Source: Draconibacterium sp. | Lineage (GTDB): Bacteria > Bacteroidota > Bacteroidia > Bacteroidales > Prolixibacteraceae | Direction of reading: 5' to 3' | Assembly (NCBI GenBank): GCA_030595485.1 | Contig: JAUVDE010000071.1 | Coordinates: 1-11,320, forward strand | DNA length: 11,320 bases | Shown: positions 1-5,892 of the stretch, one piece after another | Position numbering within the stretch: position 1 is the stretch's first letter | How the letters are laid out: each line of letters begins with the position of its first letter | Program-made: the position numbers and the translations under genes | The notes under the pieces: model-generated | Databases searched by the model: none | Told to the model about the DNA's origin: nothing | The model's input: the letters and a program-made list of their open reading frames with translations, nothing else

Positions 1-183
1 TGTGTAACCCACAACCTGATATGTGATATATGCACTATCGCACACATCAGCAGGATCGGTAACTAACTCAATATTACTTTCGGTAAGTGGTGGGACATCA
101 CACTGAGCAGAAAGCTCGGTAACCATACCCATCACACCTAAGAGCAACATCAAGCCGAAAAGCTTTGTAAAATTTTTTTTCAT
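1..183 (-). CDS. Secreted protein, N-terminal fragment (runs off the window)
   Basis: Reading leftward from an ATG at 183, 61 codons stay open to the window edge, so only the N-terminus is visible. It begins MKKNFTKLFGLMLLLGVMGM, a classic Sec signal peptide with a basic n-region and a Leu/Met-rich core. A likely signal peptidase I site follows LSA at about residue 25, just before Gln-Cys. The mature part starts QCDVPPLTESNIELVTDPAD and reads like the start of an extracellular, acidic beta-rich protein. Large secreted or adhesin-like proteins of Bacteroidota, including type IX-exported ones, often start this way, but the C-terminal sorting domain that would show this is outside the window. 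A well-formed promoter at 293-324 supports this start and gives a leader of about 100 nt. Function is not recognisable from what is here. Confidence 0.75.
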   Translation of the reverse strand, partial: MKKNFTKLFGLMLLLGVMGMVTELSAQCDVPPLTESNIELVTDPADVCDSAYITYQVVGYT

Positions 184-618
184 AGCAATTTGCTTTTAAA
201 TTGAACTTAATTGATTGATTGATTTTAATTTATTTAATTCTTTAATCATTTATCCTTGATTATTCAGCCTTTTCATAAGCTACTAAACTTTACAAACGTA
301 TAAAATTTTGCATCAAACAACAAACTAATTGTTGCATAAAATGCATTCTTTTACGTAATGTTTTCAACAGAACCATGCCAAATCCTAATCTTACTTTTTA
401 ATATCTTGGATCATTTCGGGCTTGAACACTTTCCAGTTTCTGTATCTTATTCAATATTTTATGCAATTTTAAACTTATTTTTTAAATATTATATAATAAT
501 GGCGACATTTTTTCGCTTATCTATCGTCTTTAATATTGAATTAATGCTTGCAAGCGTTCGAGACTTTACATTTTTTAACTATTATTGAACTATGGTACTT
601 ATTAAAAAACACAGAATT
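184..618. other. AT-rich intergenic region between divergent genes
   Basis: This 435-bp gap separates the leftward secreted-protein gene from the rightward small lipoprotein gene. It holds the leftward promoter (293-324) and, in that transcript's leader, a short TTGA tetranucleotide run at 211-226. An open frame at 358-588 encodes a Phe/Ile/Leu-rich product of purely AT-driven composition with no recognisable start context or motif, and I do not call it. No convincing -33/-7 pair was found for the rightward gene; TACATTTT at 567-574 resembles a -7 element but lacks a spaced -33 partner. Confidence 0.6.
293..324 (-). promoter_or_regulatory. Bacteroidota-type promoter for the secreted-protein gene
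   Basis: On the minus strand TTTG (321-324 on the plus strand as CAAA) is followed after exactly 20 nt by TACGTTTG (293-300). This fits the Bacteroidota primary sigma-factor consensus TTTG-N19-21-TAnnTTTG at every position. Initiation near 286 would leave a leader of about 100 nt before the ATG at 183. Consensus from established knowledge; use in vivo is inferred. Confidence 0.72.
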
Positions 619-774
619 ATGTTAAAACAACAAGTACAGCGGATAAATAAATACTTAAAACTATTTTTAGTTGTTTTTATCAGCTGCTTATTGTTATATG
701 TCACTTCATGCAAATCATGTAATTGCCCTTCATATAGCGAGAATGTGCAAATTTCGGAGCAACAAAAGGTGTAA
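619..774 (+). CDS. Small predicted lipoprotein, 51 aa
   Basis: The frame is open from ATG 592, but I prefer the ATG at 619 because it puts a short basic n-region directly before the hydrophobic stretch. From there the protein has a basic start (MLKQQVQRINKYLK), a hydrophobic core at about residues 15-29 and a lipobox ending YVTSC with Cys31 as the predicted lipidation site. The mature part is only about 21 residues: CKSCNCPSY, then a polar tail. Three Cys in CxxCxC could bind metal or form disulfides, but that is speculation. Very short lipoproteins of this design are common in Bacteroidota and mostly uncharacterised. The nearest downstream gene is gapA, 334 bp away with its own promoter, so no operon is implied. 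No clear promoter or ribosome binding site is visible. Function unknown. Confidence 0.6.
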   Translation: MLKQQVQRINKYLKLFLVVFISCLLLYVTSCKSCNCPSYSENVQISEQQKV

Positions 775-805
775 TATTACTGTTTTTAAGCTCCCTTAAG
801 CTATT

Positions 806-1001
806 TGACTCAATTTCCAGACACATAAAAAATGACTCAATTTTTTAAACCACAACTATTTACGACAAACTGAAGCCTCTGAGAATGCCATATTCGTGCA
901 CTTCAAGTACAATTTACCTGAAAAACAGAAATAGGACATTCTAAACACTTTAATTAAATATTAAGGTTATTACGATTTTAAAATAGGTGCTTGACTCAAT
1001 T
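806..1001 (+). repeat. Three direct copies of TGACTCAATT upstream of gapA
   Basis: The decamer TGACTCAATT occurs at 806-815, 833-842 and 992-1001, all on the same strand. The first two continue with a further T. The core TGACTCA is nearly self-complementary, as expected for a dimer-binding site. The third copy overlaps the -33 element of the gapA promoter. A regulatory role is inferred, not shown. Confidence 0.5.
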
Positions 1002-1021
1002 CATAAAATGTATTTACTTTG
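990..1021 (+). promoter_or_regulatory. Promoter of gapA
   Basis: CTTG at 990-993 is followed after 20 nt by TTACTTTG at 1014-1021. Each element departs from the Bacteroidota consensus TTTG / TAnnTTTG at one base, and the spacing is ideal. Initiation near 1028 would give a leader of about 80 nt that is A/T-rich up to the ATG at 1109. No Shine-Dalgarno sequence is present, which is normal in this phylum. Confidence 0.62.
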
Positions 1022-1108
1022 TGGGGCTTTAAAAAACCAGGCGATTAAAACCTGAGTATTAAATGATTAAAATAATTTTCTTTTAAATAAATTAAAACTT
1101 TTTCAACT

Positions 1109-2107
1109 ATGATTAAAATAGGGATTAACGGATTCGGTAGAATCGGACGTTTTGTTTTCCGCCAGGCAGTAGCCAAAGGAACTGTACAAGTAGTAGCTAT
1201 CAACGACCTTATTGATGTTGATTACATGGCTTACATGTTGAAATATGATTCAACTCACGGTCGTTTCGACGGTACTGTTGAAGTTAAAGACGGTAGTTTA
1301 GTAGTTAACGGTAACCTTGTTCGCGTAACTGCAGAAAGAAATCCAGCTGACATTAACTGGGGTGCTGTAGGTGCTGACTATGTTGTTGAATCAACTGGTT
1401 TATTCTTAACTAAAGAATCAACTCAAGGTCATATCGACGCTGGTGCGAAAAAAGTAGTTATGTCTGCTCCATCTAAAGACGATACTCCAATGTTCGTTAT
1501 GGGTGTAAACAACAAAGAATACAAAGGTGAAAATTTTGTATCTAACGCTTCTTGTACTACTAACTGCCTGGCTCCTGTAGCTAAAGTATTAAACGACAAG
1601 TATGGTATTGTTAGCGGTTTAATGACAACTGTTCACGCTACTACTGCAACTCAGAAAACTGTTGACGGTCCTTCAGCGAAAGACTGGAGAGGTGGACGTG
1701 GCGCAGGTCAGAACATCATTCCTTCATCAACTGGTGCTGCTAAAGCTGTTGGTAAAGTAATTCCAGAATTAAATGGAAAACTTACCGGTATGGCTTTCCG
1801 TGTTCCAACTCCTAACGTATCAGTTGTTGACCTTACTGTAAATCTTGCAAAAGGTGCTACATACGCAGAAATTTGTGCTGCAATGAAAGAAGCTTCAGAA
1901 GGCGAATTGAAAGGAATTTTAGGTTACACTGAAGATGCAGTTGTTTCTAACGACTTCATTGGTGAAACTCAAACTTCAGTATTCGACGCTAAAGCAGGTA
2001 TTGCTTTAACTGACACTTTCGTAAAAGTTGTATCATGGTACGACAACGAAATGGGTTACTCAGCAAAAGTTTGCGAACTTATCGAGTACATGGAATCAGT
2101 AAAATAA
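1109..2107 (+). CDS. gapA: Type I glyceraldehyde-3-phosphate dehydrogenase
   Basis: Oxidises and phosphorylates glyceraldehyde-3-phosphate to 1,3-bisphosphoglycerate with NAD+, the central reversible step of glycolysis/gluconeogenesis; a cytoplasmic homotetramer in this family. The 332-aa length is standard. Visible signatures are the Rossmann nucleotide loop GINGFGRIGR (5-14), IND at 31-33 (Asp33 favours NAD over NADP), the catalytic motif SNASCTTNCLAP with nucleophile Cys149, general base His176 in TTVHATTA, and the C-terminal SWYDNEMGYS (309-318). The start begins at the family's usual N-terminus and has an A/T-rich leader. Codon choice is strongly biased towards GGT, GCT, AAC, GAC and ACT, unlike the neighbouring genes, which suggests very high expression. 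It appears monocistronic: promoter 990-1021, terminator 2131-2160. The paralog GapB is a less likely identity, because no erythrose-4-phosphate-specific feature is apparent. Confidence 0.98.
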   Translation: MIKIGINGFGRIGRFVFRQAVAKGTVQVVAINDLIDVDYMAYMLKYDSTHGRFDGTVEVKDGSLVVNGNLVRVTAERNPADINWGAVGADYVVESTGLFLTKESTQGHIDAGAKKVVMSAPSKDDTPMFVMGVNNKEYKGENFVSNASCTTNCLAPVAKVLNDKYGIVSGLMTTVHATTATQKTVDGPSAKDWRGGRGAGQNIIPSSTGAAKAVGKVIPELNGKLTGMAFRVPTPNVSVVDLTVNLAKGATYAEICAAMKEASEGELKGILGYTEDAVVSNDFIGETQTSVFDAKAGIALTDTFVKVVSWYDNEMGYSAKVCELIEYMESVK

Positions 2108-2130
2108 TATACATTATATATACTGTATGG

Positions 2131-2160
2131 AAAGGGATGCCGCAAGGTGTCCCTTTTTTT
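2131..2160 (+). terminator. Intrinsic terminator of gapA
   Basis: An 11-bp stem with AAAGGGA and TCCCTTT arms closes through two G-T wobbles and two C-G pairs onto a GCAA (GNRA) tetraloop. It ends in seven T residues (2154-2160), 23 nt after the stop codon. On the opposite strand there is no T-run, so it works in one direction. Confidence 0.9.
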
Positions 2161-2354
2161 GATCAAAAAATTATGAAATGGAAACATTAAAAAATGCCAG
2201 CCTGTAAAATTGTGAAACTAATAAAGAGTGAAATTGAATGATTGTAAACAATGAATTAGATTTGAAACGAATTGCCCTTACCAAACTCTCGAAAACCAAT
2301 TTTGACTTTTAAGTTTTGAACTCCCGCCTTGGAACAGTGAACACAATCCTCTTA

Positions 2355-2431
2355 ACTTTTGACTTACGACTTTGTACTTTTGACTTTTGACTTTTGACTT
2401 TGTACTTTGTACTTTTGACTTTGTACTTTAA
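2355..2431. repeat. Tandem array of eleven degenerate heptamers
   Basis: Eleven consecutive 7-bp units keep perfect register over 77 bp. Most are ACTTTTG (four exact) or ACTTTGT (four exact), with variants ACTTACG and ACTTTAA. More degenerate material with similar words (TTTTGACTTTTAAGTTTTGAA) precedes it from about 2300. The array ends 4 bp from the stop codon of the leftward permease gene. The stretch from 2161 to 2300 shows nothing else that I recognise. Confidence 0.9.
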
Positions 2432-2435
2432 AAAC

Positions 2436-3683
2436 CTACTCGTAACGCAAAGAATCAATAGGATCTAACTTAGAAGCTTTTTGTGCAGGGTAGTATCCCG
2501 AGGCAATTCCAACAACAAAACAGAGAAGAACACCCAAACTTATCCAGGTCCAGGGAATAATAAATGCTGAACCAATGACCATCGACAGCATATTTCCGAC
2601 AAGAATTCCCATAATAATACCAACTACACCACCAATTTGCCCCACTACAATTGCTTCAACCAAAAACTGTTGTTTTACAGTATTACTTTTAGCACCAATT
2701 GCTTTGCGAATCCCAATTTCGCGAGTACGCTCGGTAACACTCACCAACATAATATTCATTAAGCCAATTGCTGCGCCAAATAAGGTAATAAAACCAATAA
2801 TGGTTGCCACCAAGGTCACATTCTTCATGTTTTCCATTAGCATTTTTGCAATATTATCACTCTTCTCGATATTAAAATCAGTTTCATCTAAAGGATTTAA
2901 ATCGCGAACTACACGAAATGTAGCCTCGGCCTGACCTTCGGCTGCTTGCATTAGCGCCGGATTATCTACCTTAATTTGAATATTAAAATTCATATTCGGA
3001 CGTGAGAAATAAGTGCGCGAATTTGAATAGGGAATAAAACAAACCATGTCGCTATTCATTCCAAAACCACTTCCTTTCGACTCCAGCATTCCAATCACCT
3101 TATATTTGCCACCGCCAATACTTATTACTTTACCCAACGGTTCTTCTCCACTTTTAAAAAGTCGTTTTGCTAATTCACTTCCCAACAAAGCCACACTTCG
3201 TCCTTCATTAATATCATGATTACTAAAACTACGTCCTTTCCCAAGTTCGTAACCCGAAGTCGATAAATAGTTATCATCTATTCCACGAACTGATATATTT
3301 GGGTTGGTTTTTTCAGACCCATATTTTAAAGTGGCAGTTCCGGATGAATAAACCGAAATGGCGGTTTGTGCAGGAAAATCAAAAGTCTCTTTAAATTCTT
3401 TCGCCTGATAATACGAAATATACGAGTGATTTTTAGCCCGATAACGTTGCGAACCTATCTGTACATGCATTCCTCTGCTACTAATCGAAAAGGTATTTGC
3501 CCCCATCTGCGCAAATTGCTCGGTAATTGAACCTTTTAGCGAATCGATTGCAGTCAAAATTCCAACCAAGGCCGTTATACCAATAGCAATAATTAGCACC
3601 GTTAATATTGTACGCAATAAATTAGTACGAATAGAGTTGAGTGCAATTCTGATATTTTCGAATAAAAGAGAGGTTTTATTCAT
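2436..3683 (-). CDS. ABC transporter permease, FtsX/MacB family
   Basis: A 415-aa inner-membrane protein with the MacB-type layout. TM1 is at about residues 24-46, followed by a periplasmic core domain (about 47-285) and an FtsX domain with TM2 (289-314), TM3 (341-365) and TM4 (379-398). The cytoplasmic loop after TM2 carries ERTREIGIRKAIGA (318-331), the conserved coupling segment that contacts the ATPase. The C-terminus GYYPAQKASKLDPIDSLRYE is also typical. Such permeases pair with a LolD/MacB-type ATPase to drive mechanotransmission or export of lipoproteins, peptides or macrolides rather than bulk transmembrane transport. No ATPase, membrane-fusion protein or outer-membrane channel lies next to it, so the partner must be encoded elsewhere and the substrate is unknown. 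The MNKTSLLFENIRIALNSIRTN start is the usual cytoplasmic lead-in. No confident promoter or terminator was found. Confidence 0.93.
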   Translation of the reverse strand: MNKTSLLFENIRIALNSIRTNLLRTILTVLIIAIGITALVGILTAIDSLKGSITEQFAQMGANTFSISSRGMHVQIGSQRYRAKNHSYISYYQAKEFKETFDFPAQTAISVYSSGTATLKYGSEKTNPNISVRGIDDNYLSTSGYELGKGRSFSNHDINEGRSVALLGSELAKRLFKSGEEPLGKVISIGGGKYKVIGMLESKGSGFGMNSDMVCFIPYSNSRTYFSRPNMNFNIQIKVDNPALMQAAEGQAEATFRVVRDLNPLDETDFNIEKSDNIAKMLMENMKNVTLVATIIGFITLFGAAIGLMNIMLVSVTERTREIGIRKAIGAKSNTVKQQFLVEAIVVGQIGGVVGIIMGILVGNMLSMVIGSAFIIPWTWISLGVLLCFVVGIASGYYPAQKASKLDPIDSLRYE

Positions 3684-3854
3684 AACTTAAAGTAAAGCAA
3701 GCTAAAATACATTATAATACAAAGTTCGACAAAACAATTTATTAATGAGTAGGAGAAATGCCGGTAGAATTACGTTTCTGGAGAAATTTATTGACTCGTT
3801 TTTGAGGCCTGCAAATATTAGATTGTCAAAGCTTTAAATAACAAAAAATTACAT

Positions 3855-3862
3855 TATATTCG
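3855..3862 (+). promoter_or_regulatory. Candidate -7 element for the FKBP operon
   Basis: TATATTCG matches TAnnTTTG at seven of eight positions and lies 25 nt before the ATG at 3888. That would give a leader of roughly 20 nt. There is no good -33 TTTG at the expected distance; CTTT at 3832-3835 is the nearest weak candidate. The call rests on one element only. Confidence 0.4.
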
Positions 3863-3887
3863 CAACCTTAATTTCAGAAAAATAGGA

Positions 3888-4511
3888 ATGGAGAATATTG
3901 ATTTAAAAGACGACTTACAAAAGTTTAGCTATGCTTTAGGAATGAGCATTTCGGCAAACCTAATTCAATCGGGTGTAAAAACGGTAAGTCCTGAAGCTTT
4001 TATTACAGCTTTCAAAGATGTATTTTCAGGTGTTAAACCACGCGTTAATCCTGAAGAAGCCAACAAGATATTGGAAACGTTTATGTCGAAAGCTCAGGCT
4101 GACAACGACAATGGAGATGGAAAAAAGAACCTTGAAGAAGGCTTACTTTTTCTTTCCGAAAATAGTACAAAAGAAGGAGTTACTGAATTACCAAGTGGTT
4201 TACAATACAAAGTAATTACCGAAGGAGAAGGTGATTTACCAACAGCTACCGACCAGGTAAAATGTCATTACCACGGTACATTAACTAACGGAAATGTTTT
4301 CGACAGTTCTGTTGAACGTGGCGAGCCTGCAGTGTTCCCTGTAAATGGCGTAATTCAAGGTTGGGTTGAAGCGCTTCAATTAATGCCAGTTGGTTCGAAA
4401 TGGAGATTGTTTATTCCATCGGAATTGGCTTACGGACCAAATGGTGCCGGTGCTGCAATTGGACCAAACTCAGCTCTTATTTTCGAGGTTGAATTATTAG
4501 AAATTGTATAA
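3888..4511 (+). CDS. Cytoplasmic FKBP-type peptidyl-prolyl isomerase
   Basis: Catalyses cis-trans isomerisation of Xaa-Pro bonds and probably acts as a folding helper. The 207-aa protein has no signal peptide (MENIDLKDDLQKFSYALGMS), so it should be cytoplasmic. Residues about 1-100 form the helical FKBP N-terminal dimerisation domain, including the SYALG motif near its start. Residues about 121-207 are the FKBP fold. Expected pocket residues are visible: Tyr128 in HYHG, Phe138-Asp139 in NVFDSS, Val155-Ile156, Trp159 in GW, Tyr182 in LAYG and Phe199. The layout matches FkpA/FklB-type proteins. It sits 43 nt upstream of a lipoprotein paralog whose FKBP domain is about 72% identical by hand count (63 of 87 positions), so the two are probably co-transcribed. 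The gap holds only a small GGTC/GACC hairpin (about 4526-4538). Confidence 0.95.
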   Translation: MENIDLKDDLQKFSYALGMSISANLIQSGVKTVSPEAFITAFKDVFSGVKPRVNPEEANKILETFMSKAQADNDNGDGKKNLEEGLLFLSENSTKEGVTELPSGLQYKVITEGEGDLPTATDQVKCHYHGTLTNGNVFDSSVERGEPAVFPVNGVIQGWVEALQLMPVGSKWRLFIPSELAYGPNGAGAAIGPNSALIFEVELLEIV

Positions 4512-4554
4512 ATAAAAATAGAATTGGTCGTTTTGACCGGAAAAAATTAATCAA

Positions 4555-5268
4555 ATGAAAAATAGTATTCTTTATCTTTTGGTACTAGGTTTAATCGTTG
4601 CTGCAACATCGTGTCAGCAAGGTGGACCTGCCAACGTAAAATTGGAAACCAGCGTCGATTCAGTATCATACGCCATTGGTGTATTGGTTGGCTCAAACAA
4701 TAAAAAACAATTGGAAAGCGCTCCAGGTAGCAACGAAATGAGCATGGAAATTATGTCTGCTGCCTTTCGTGCTGCATCATTGGCCAAAGAAGGCGAAGAA
4801 GCGGTAATTGCTGAAGAAGATGCAAATGCATTGGTGCAGAAATTTTTCGCTGAAGCTGGAACTCGCGAAGCTCAATCTAACCTTGAAGAAGGAAACAAAT
4901 TTTTGGAAGAGAATGGTAAACGCGATAGTGTAACAACTACAGAAAGTGGTCTTCAGTACGAAATTCTTACTGCAGGAACTGGCGAAAAACCAAGTGCTAC
5001 CGATAAAGTACGTGTACATTACCACGGAACTACAATCGACGGAAATGTTTTCGACAGCTCGGTTGATCGTGGCGAACCTTCAGTATTTGGTGTAACCCAA
5101 GTAATTCCAGGATGGACTGAAGCATTACAGTTAATGCCTGTTGGAGCGAAATGGAAAGTATTTATTCCTGCCGCACTTGCATATGGTGAACGTGGCGCTG
5201 GTGGCGACATTGGTCCTAACGCAGCACTTACTTTCGAAGTTGAACTTTTAGAGATTGTAAAAGAATAA
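4555..5268 (+). CDS. Lipoprotein FKBP-type peptidyl-prolyl isomerase
   Basis: A 237-aa paralog of the preceding gene, exported as a lipoprotein. MKNSILYLLVLGLIVAATSC is a signal peptide ending in a lipobox with Cys20. The next residues, QQGGPANV, have no acidic patch, so surface export is not predicted and a periplasm-facing location is more likely. Residues about 30-130 are the N-terminal helical dimerisation domain (VDSVSYAIGVLVG), and about 149-235 the FKBP domain. Pocket residues include Tyr156 (HYHG), Phe166-Asp167, Trp187, Tyr210 and Phe228. It would assist folding of envelope proteins, like FkpA in Proteobacteria. A strong terminator follows at 5298-5337, closing the two-gene unit. The isomerase assignment is firm; the division of labour with its cytoplasmic twin is inferred from the signal peptides. 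Confidence 0.95.
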   Translation: MKNSILYLLVLGLIVAATSCQQGGPANVKLETSVDSVSYAIGVLVGSNNKKQLESAPGSNEMSMEIMSAAFRAASLAKEGEEAVIAEEDANALVQKFFAEAGTREAQSNLEEGNKFLEENGKRDSVTTTESGLQYEILTAGTGEKPSATDKVRVHYHGTTIDGNVFDSSVDRGEPSVFGVTQVIPGWTEALQLMPVGAKWKVFIPAALAYGERGAGGDIGPNAALTFEVELLEIVKE

Positions 5269-5297
5269 CAACGAACAACAACTTTTTTGTTGATAAA

Positions 5298-5337
5298 AAA
5301 CCCTTTGTCTAATTCAGGCAAAGGGTTTCTTTTTTTA
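5298..5337 (+). terminator. Intrinsic terminator of the FKBP operon
   Basis: A perfect 10-bp stem AAACCCTTTG / CAAAGGGTTT (5298-5307 with 5319-5328) has an 11-nt loop and is followed by CTTTTTTTA, 29 nt after the lipoprotein FKBP stop. Its T-run touches the candidate -7 element of the next gene. Confidence 0.92.
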
Positions 5338-5343
5338 TCTTCG
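5336..5343 (+). promoter_or_regulatory. Candidate -7 element for the DUF3127 gene
   Basis: TATCTTCG fits TAnnTTTG at seven of eight positions and lies 30 nt before the ATG at 5374. The expected -33 position falls inside the terminator loop and carries no TTTG. If real, the T-run of the upstream terminator runs straight into this promoter. Confidence 0.4.
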
Positions 5344-5373
5344 TTCCATTCAAAACAAAACAAAATAGAAACG

Positions 5374-5742
5374 ATGGCATTAAGCGTTAAAGGAAAAATC
5401 GAACAGATTTTAAAACCTGAGTCGGGCACAAGCAAGGCAGGAAAAGAATGGAGCAAACAAGAATTTGTAATTGAGACTGACGACCAATACCCAAAGAAAG
5501 TATGTTTTACTTTATTTGGAGAAAAAACCAGTTTGGTAAGTGGATTAGCTGCCGGTCAGGAAGTTGAAGTTTCGTTTAACGTTGAATCACGCGAATATAA
5601 CGGACGTTGGTTCCACAACGTTAATGCCTGGAAAATTGACAAAGCTAGCGAAGGTAATATGCCTGTTCCTCCACCAGAGTTTGGAATAGATGATATTCCA
5701 CCAGAGCCAGCTGATGGTGACGCTACTGATTTACCGTTTTAA
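5374..5742 (+). CDS. DUF3127 protein, OB-fold-like with SSB-type acidic tail
   Basis: I take the ATG at 5374 (MALSVKGKIEQILKPESG), 122 aa, because the family begins with this motif. The longer frame from 5287 would run back through the terminator. Residues about 1-88 are a small beta-rich domain with alternating hydrophobic strands (VKGKIEQIL, QEFVIET, KKVCFTLFG, QEVEVSFNVESREY, RWFHNVNAWKI), consistent with an OB fold and an aromatic-rich surface. Residues about 91-122 are a Pro/Asp-rich disordered linker ending in DATDLPF. That ending closely resembles the acidic tip of bacterial SSB (DDDIPF in E. coli), which recruits DNA-repair proteins. DUF3127 is a Bacteroidota-associated family with no established function that I know of. 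A role in nucleic-acid binding is an inference from shape and tail. It is monocistronic, with a terminator at 5774-5812. Confidence 0.85.
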   Translation: MALSVKGKIEQILKPESGTSKAGKEWSKQEFVIETDDQYPKKVCFTLFGEKTSLVSGLAAGQEVEVSFNVESREYNGRWFHNVNAWKIDKASEGNMPVPPPEFGIDDIPPEPADGDATDLPF

Positions 5743-5773
5743 TTGATATTTAATTATCGATTAATTATAAATG

Positions 5774-5812
5774 AAAATGCCATTCAGTTTTAAAAGCTGG
5801 ATGGCATTTTTT
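5774..5812 (+). terminator. Intrinsic terminator of the DUF3127 gene
   Basis: Arms AAAATGCCATTCAG (5774-5787) and CTGGATGGCATTTT (5797-5810) pair over 14 positions with one T-G wobble. The loop is short and A/T-rich, and T residues run from 5807 to 5812, 31 nt after the stop. The A-rich left side could also give weak termination for leftward transcription from yaaA. Confidence 0.9.
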
Positions 5813-5817
5813 GTATC

Positions 5818-5886
5818 TGTCATTTCAAACACAGAGAGAAATCTGTTGTTACATATTCCTCAGTCGTTTTCTCCTTCGAAATGACA
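5818..5886. repeat. Intergenic element with TGTCATTTC / GAAATGACA ends
   Basis: A 69-bp segment is bounded by perfect 9-bp inverted ends, TGTCATTTC (5818-5826) and GAAATGACA (5878-5886). Inside there is a small ACAGA/TCTGT inverted repeat (5831-5846). The layout and the words TCATTTC, GAGAAATCTG, CCTCAGTCGTT and TTCGAAATGACA resemble a dispersed non-coding repeat that I recall as abundant in Bacteroidota genomes; that link is from memory. It lies 7 bp beyond the yaaA stop codon. Confidence 0.72.
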
Positions 5887-5892
5887 AGCTAA

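Larger units (their letters stand above)
775..1108. other. Upstream region of gapA
   Basis: This 334-bp gap contains the gapA promoter (990-1021), an A/T-rich leader of about 80 nt and three copies of the decamer TGACTCAATT. A 20-codon in-frame stretch ending at a TAG near 933 looks faintly protein-like (SENAIFVHFKYNLPEKQK), but it has no start codon and no family match that I know, so it is not annotated as a gene. No terminator hairpin for the small lipoprotein gene is evident. Confidence 0.55.

Noticed and set aside
211..226. TTGA tetranucleotide run as a phase-variable tract
   Set aside because: Only about four units in a non-coding leader; too short to argue for phase variation.
358..588. 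76-codon open frame on the plus strand
   Set aside because: Phe/Ile/Leu/Tyr-rich product explained by AT-rich DNA; no leader or motif, and it lies over the region upstream of the leftward gene.
832..933. Possible frameshifted coding remnant upstream of gapA (MTQFFKPQLFTT, then SENAIFVHFKYNLPEKQK in another frame)
   Set aside because: Too short and no recognisable family; the two frames can be joined only by assuming an indel.
2355..2431. CRISPR array
   Set aside because: The repeat unit is 7 bp with no spacers; it is a short-period tandem array, and no cas genes are present.
5287..5373. Longer N-terminus for the DUF3127 protein starting at 5287
   Set aside because: It would start before and read through the FKBP terminator hairpin and the candidate promoter; the family begins at the MALSVKGKI motif encoded from 5374.
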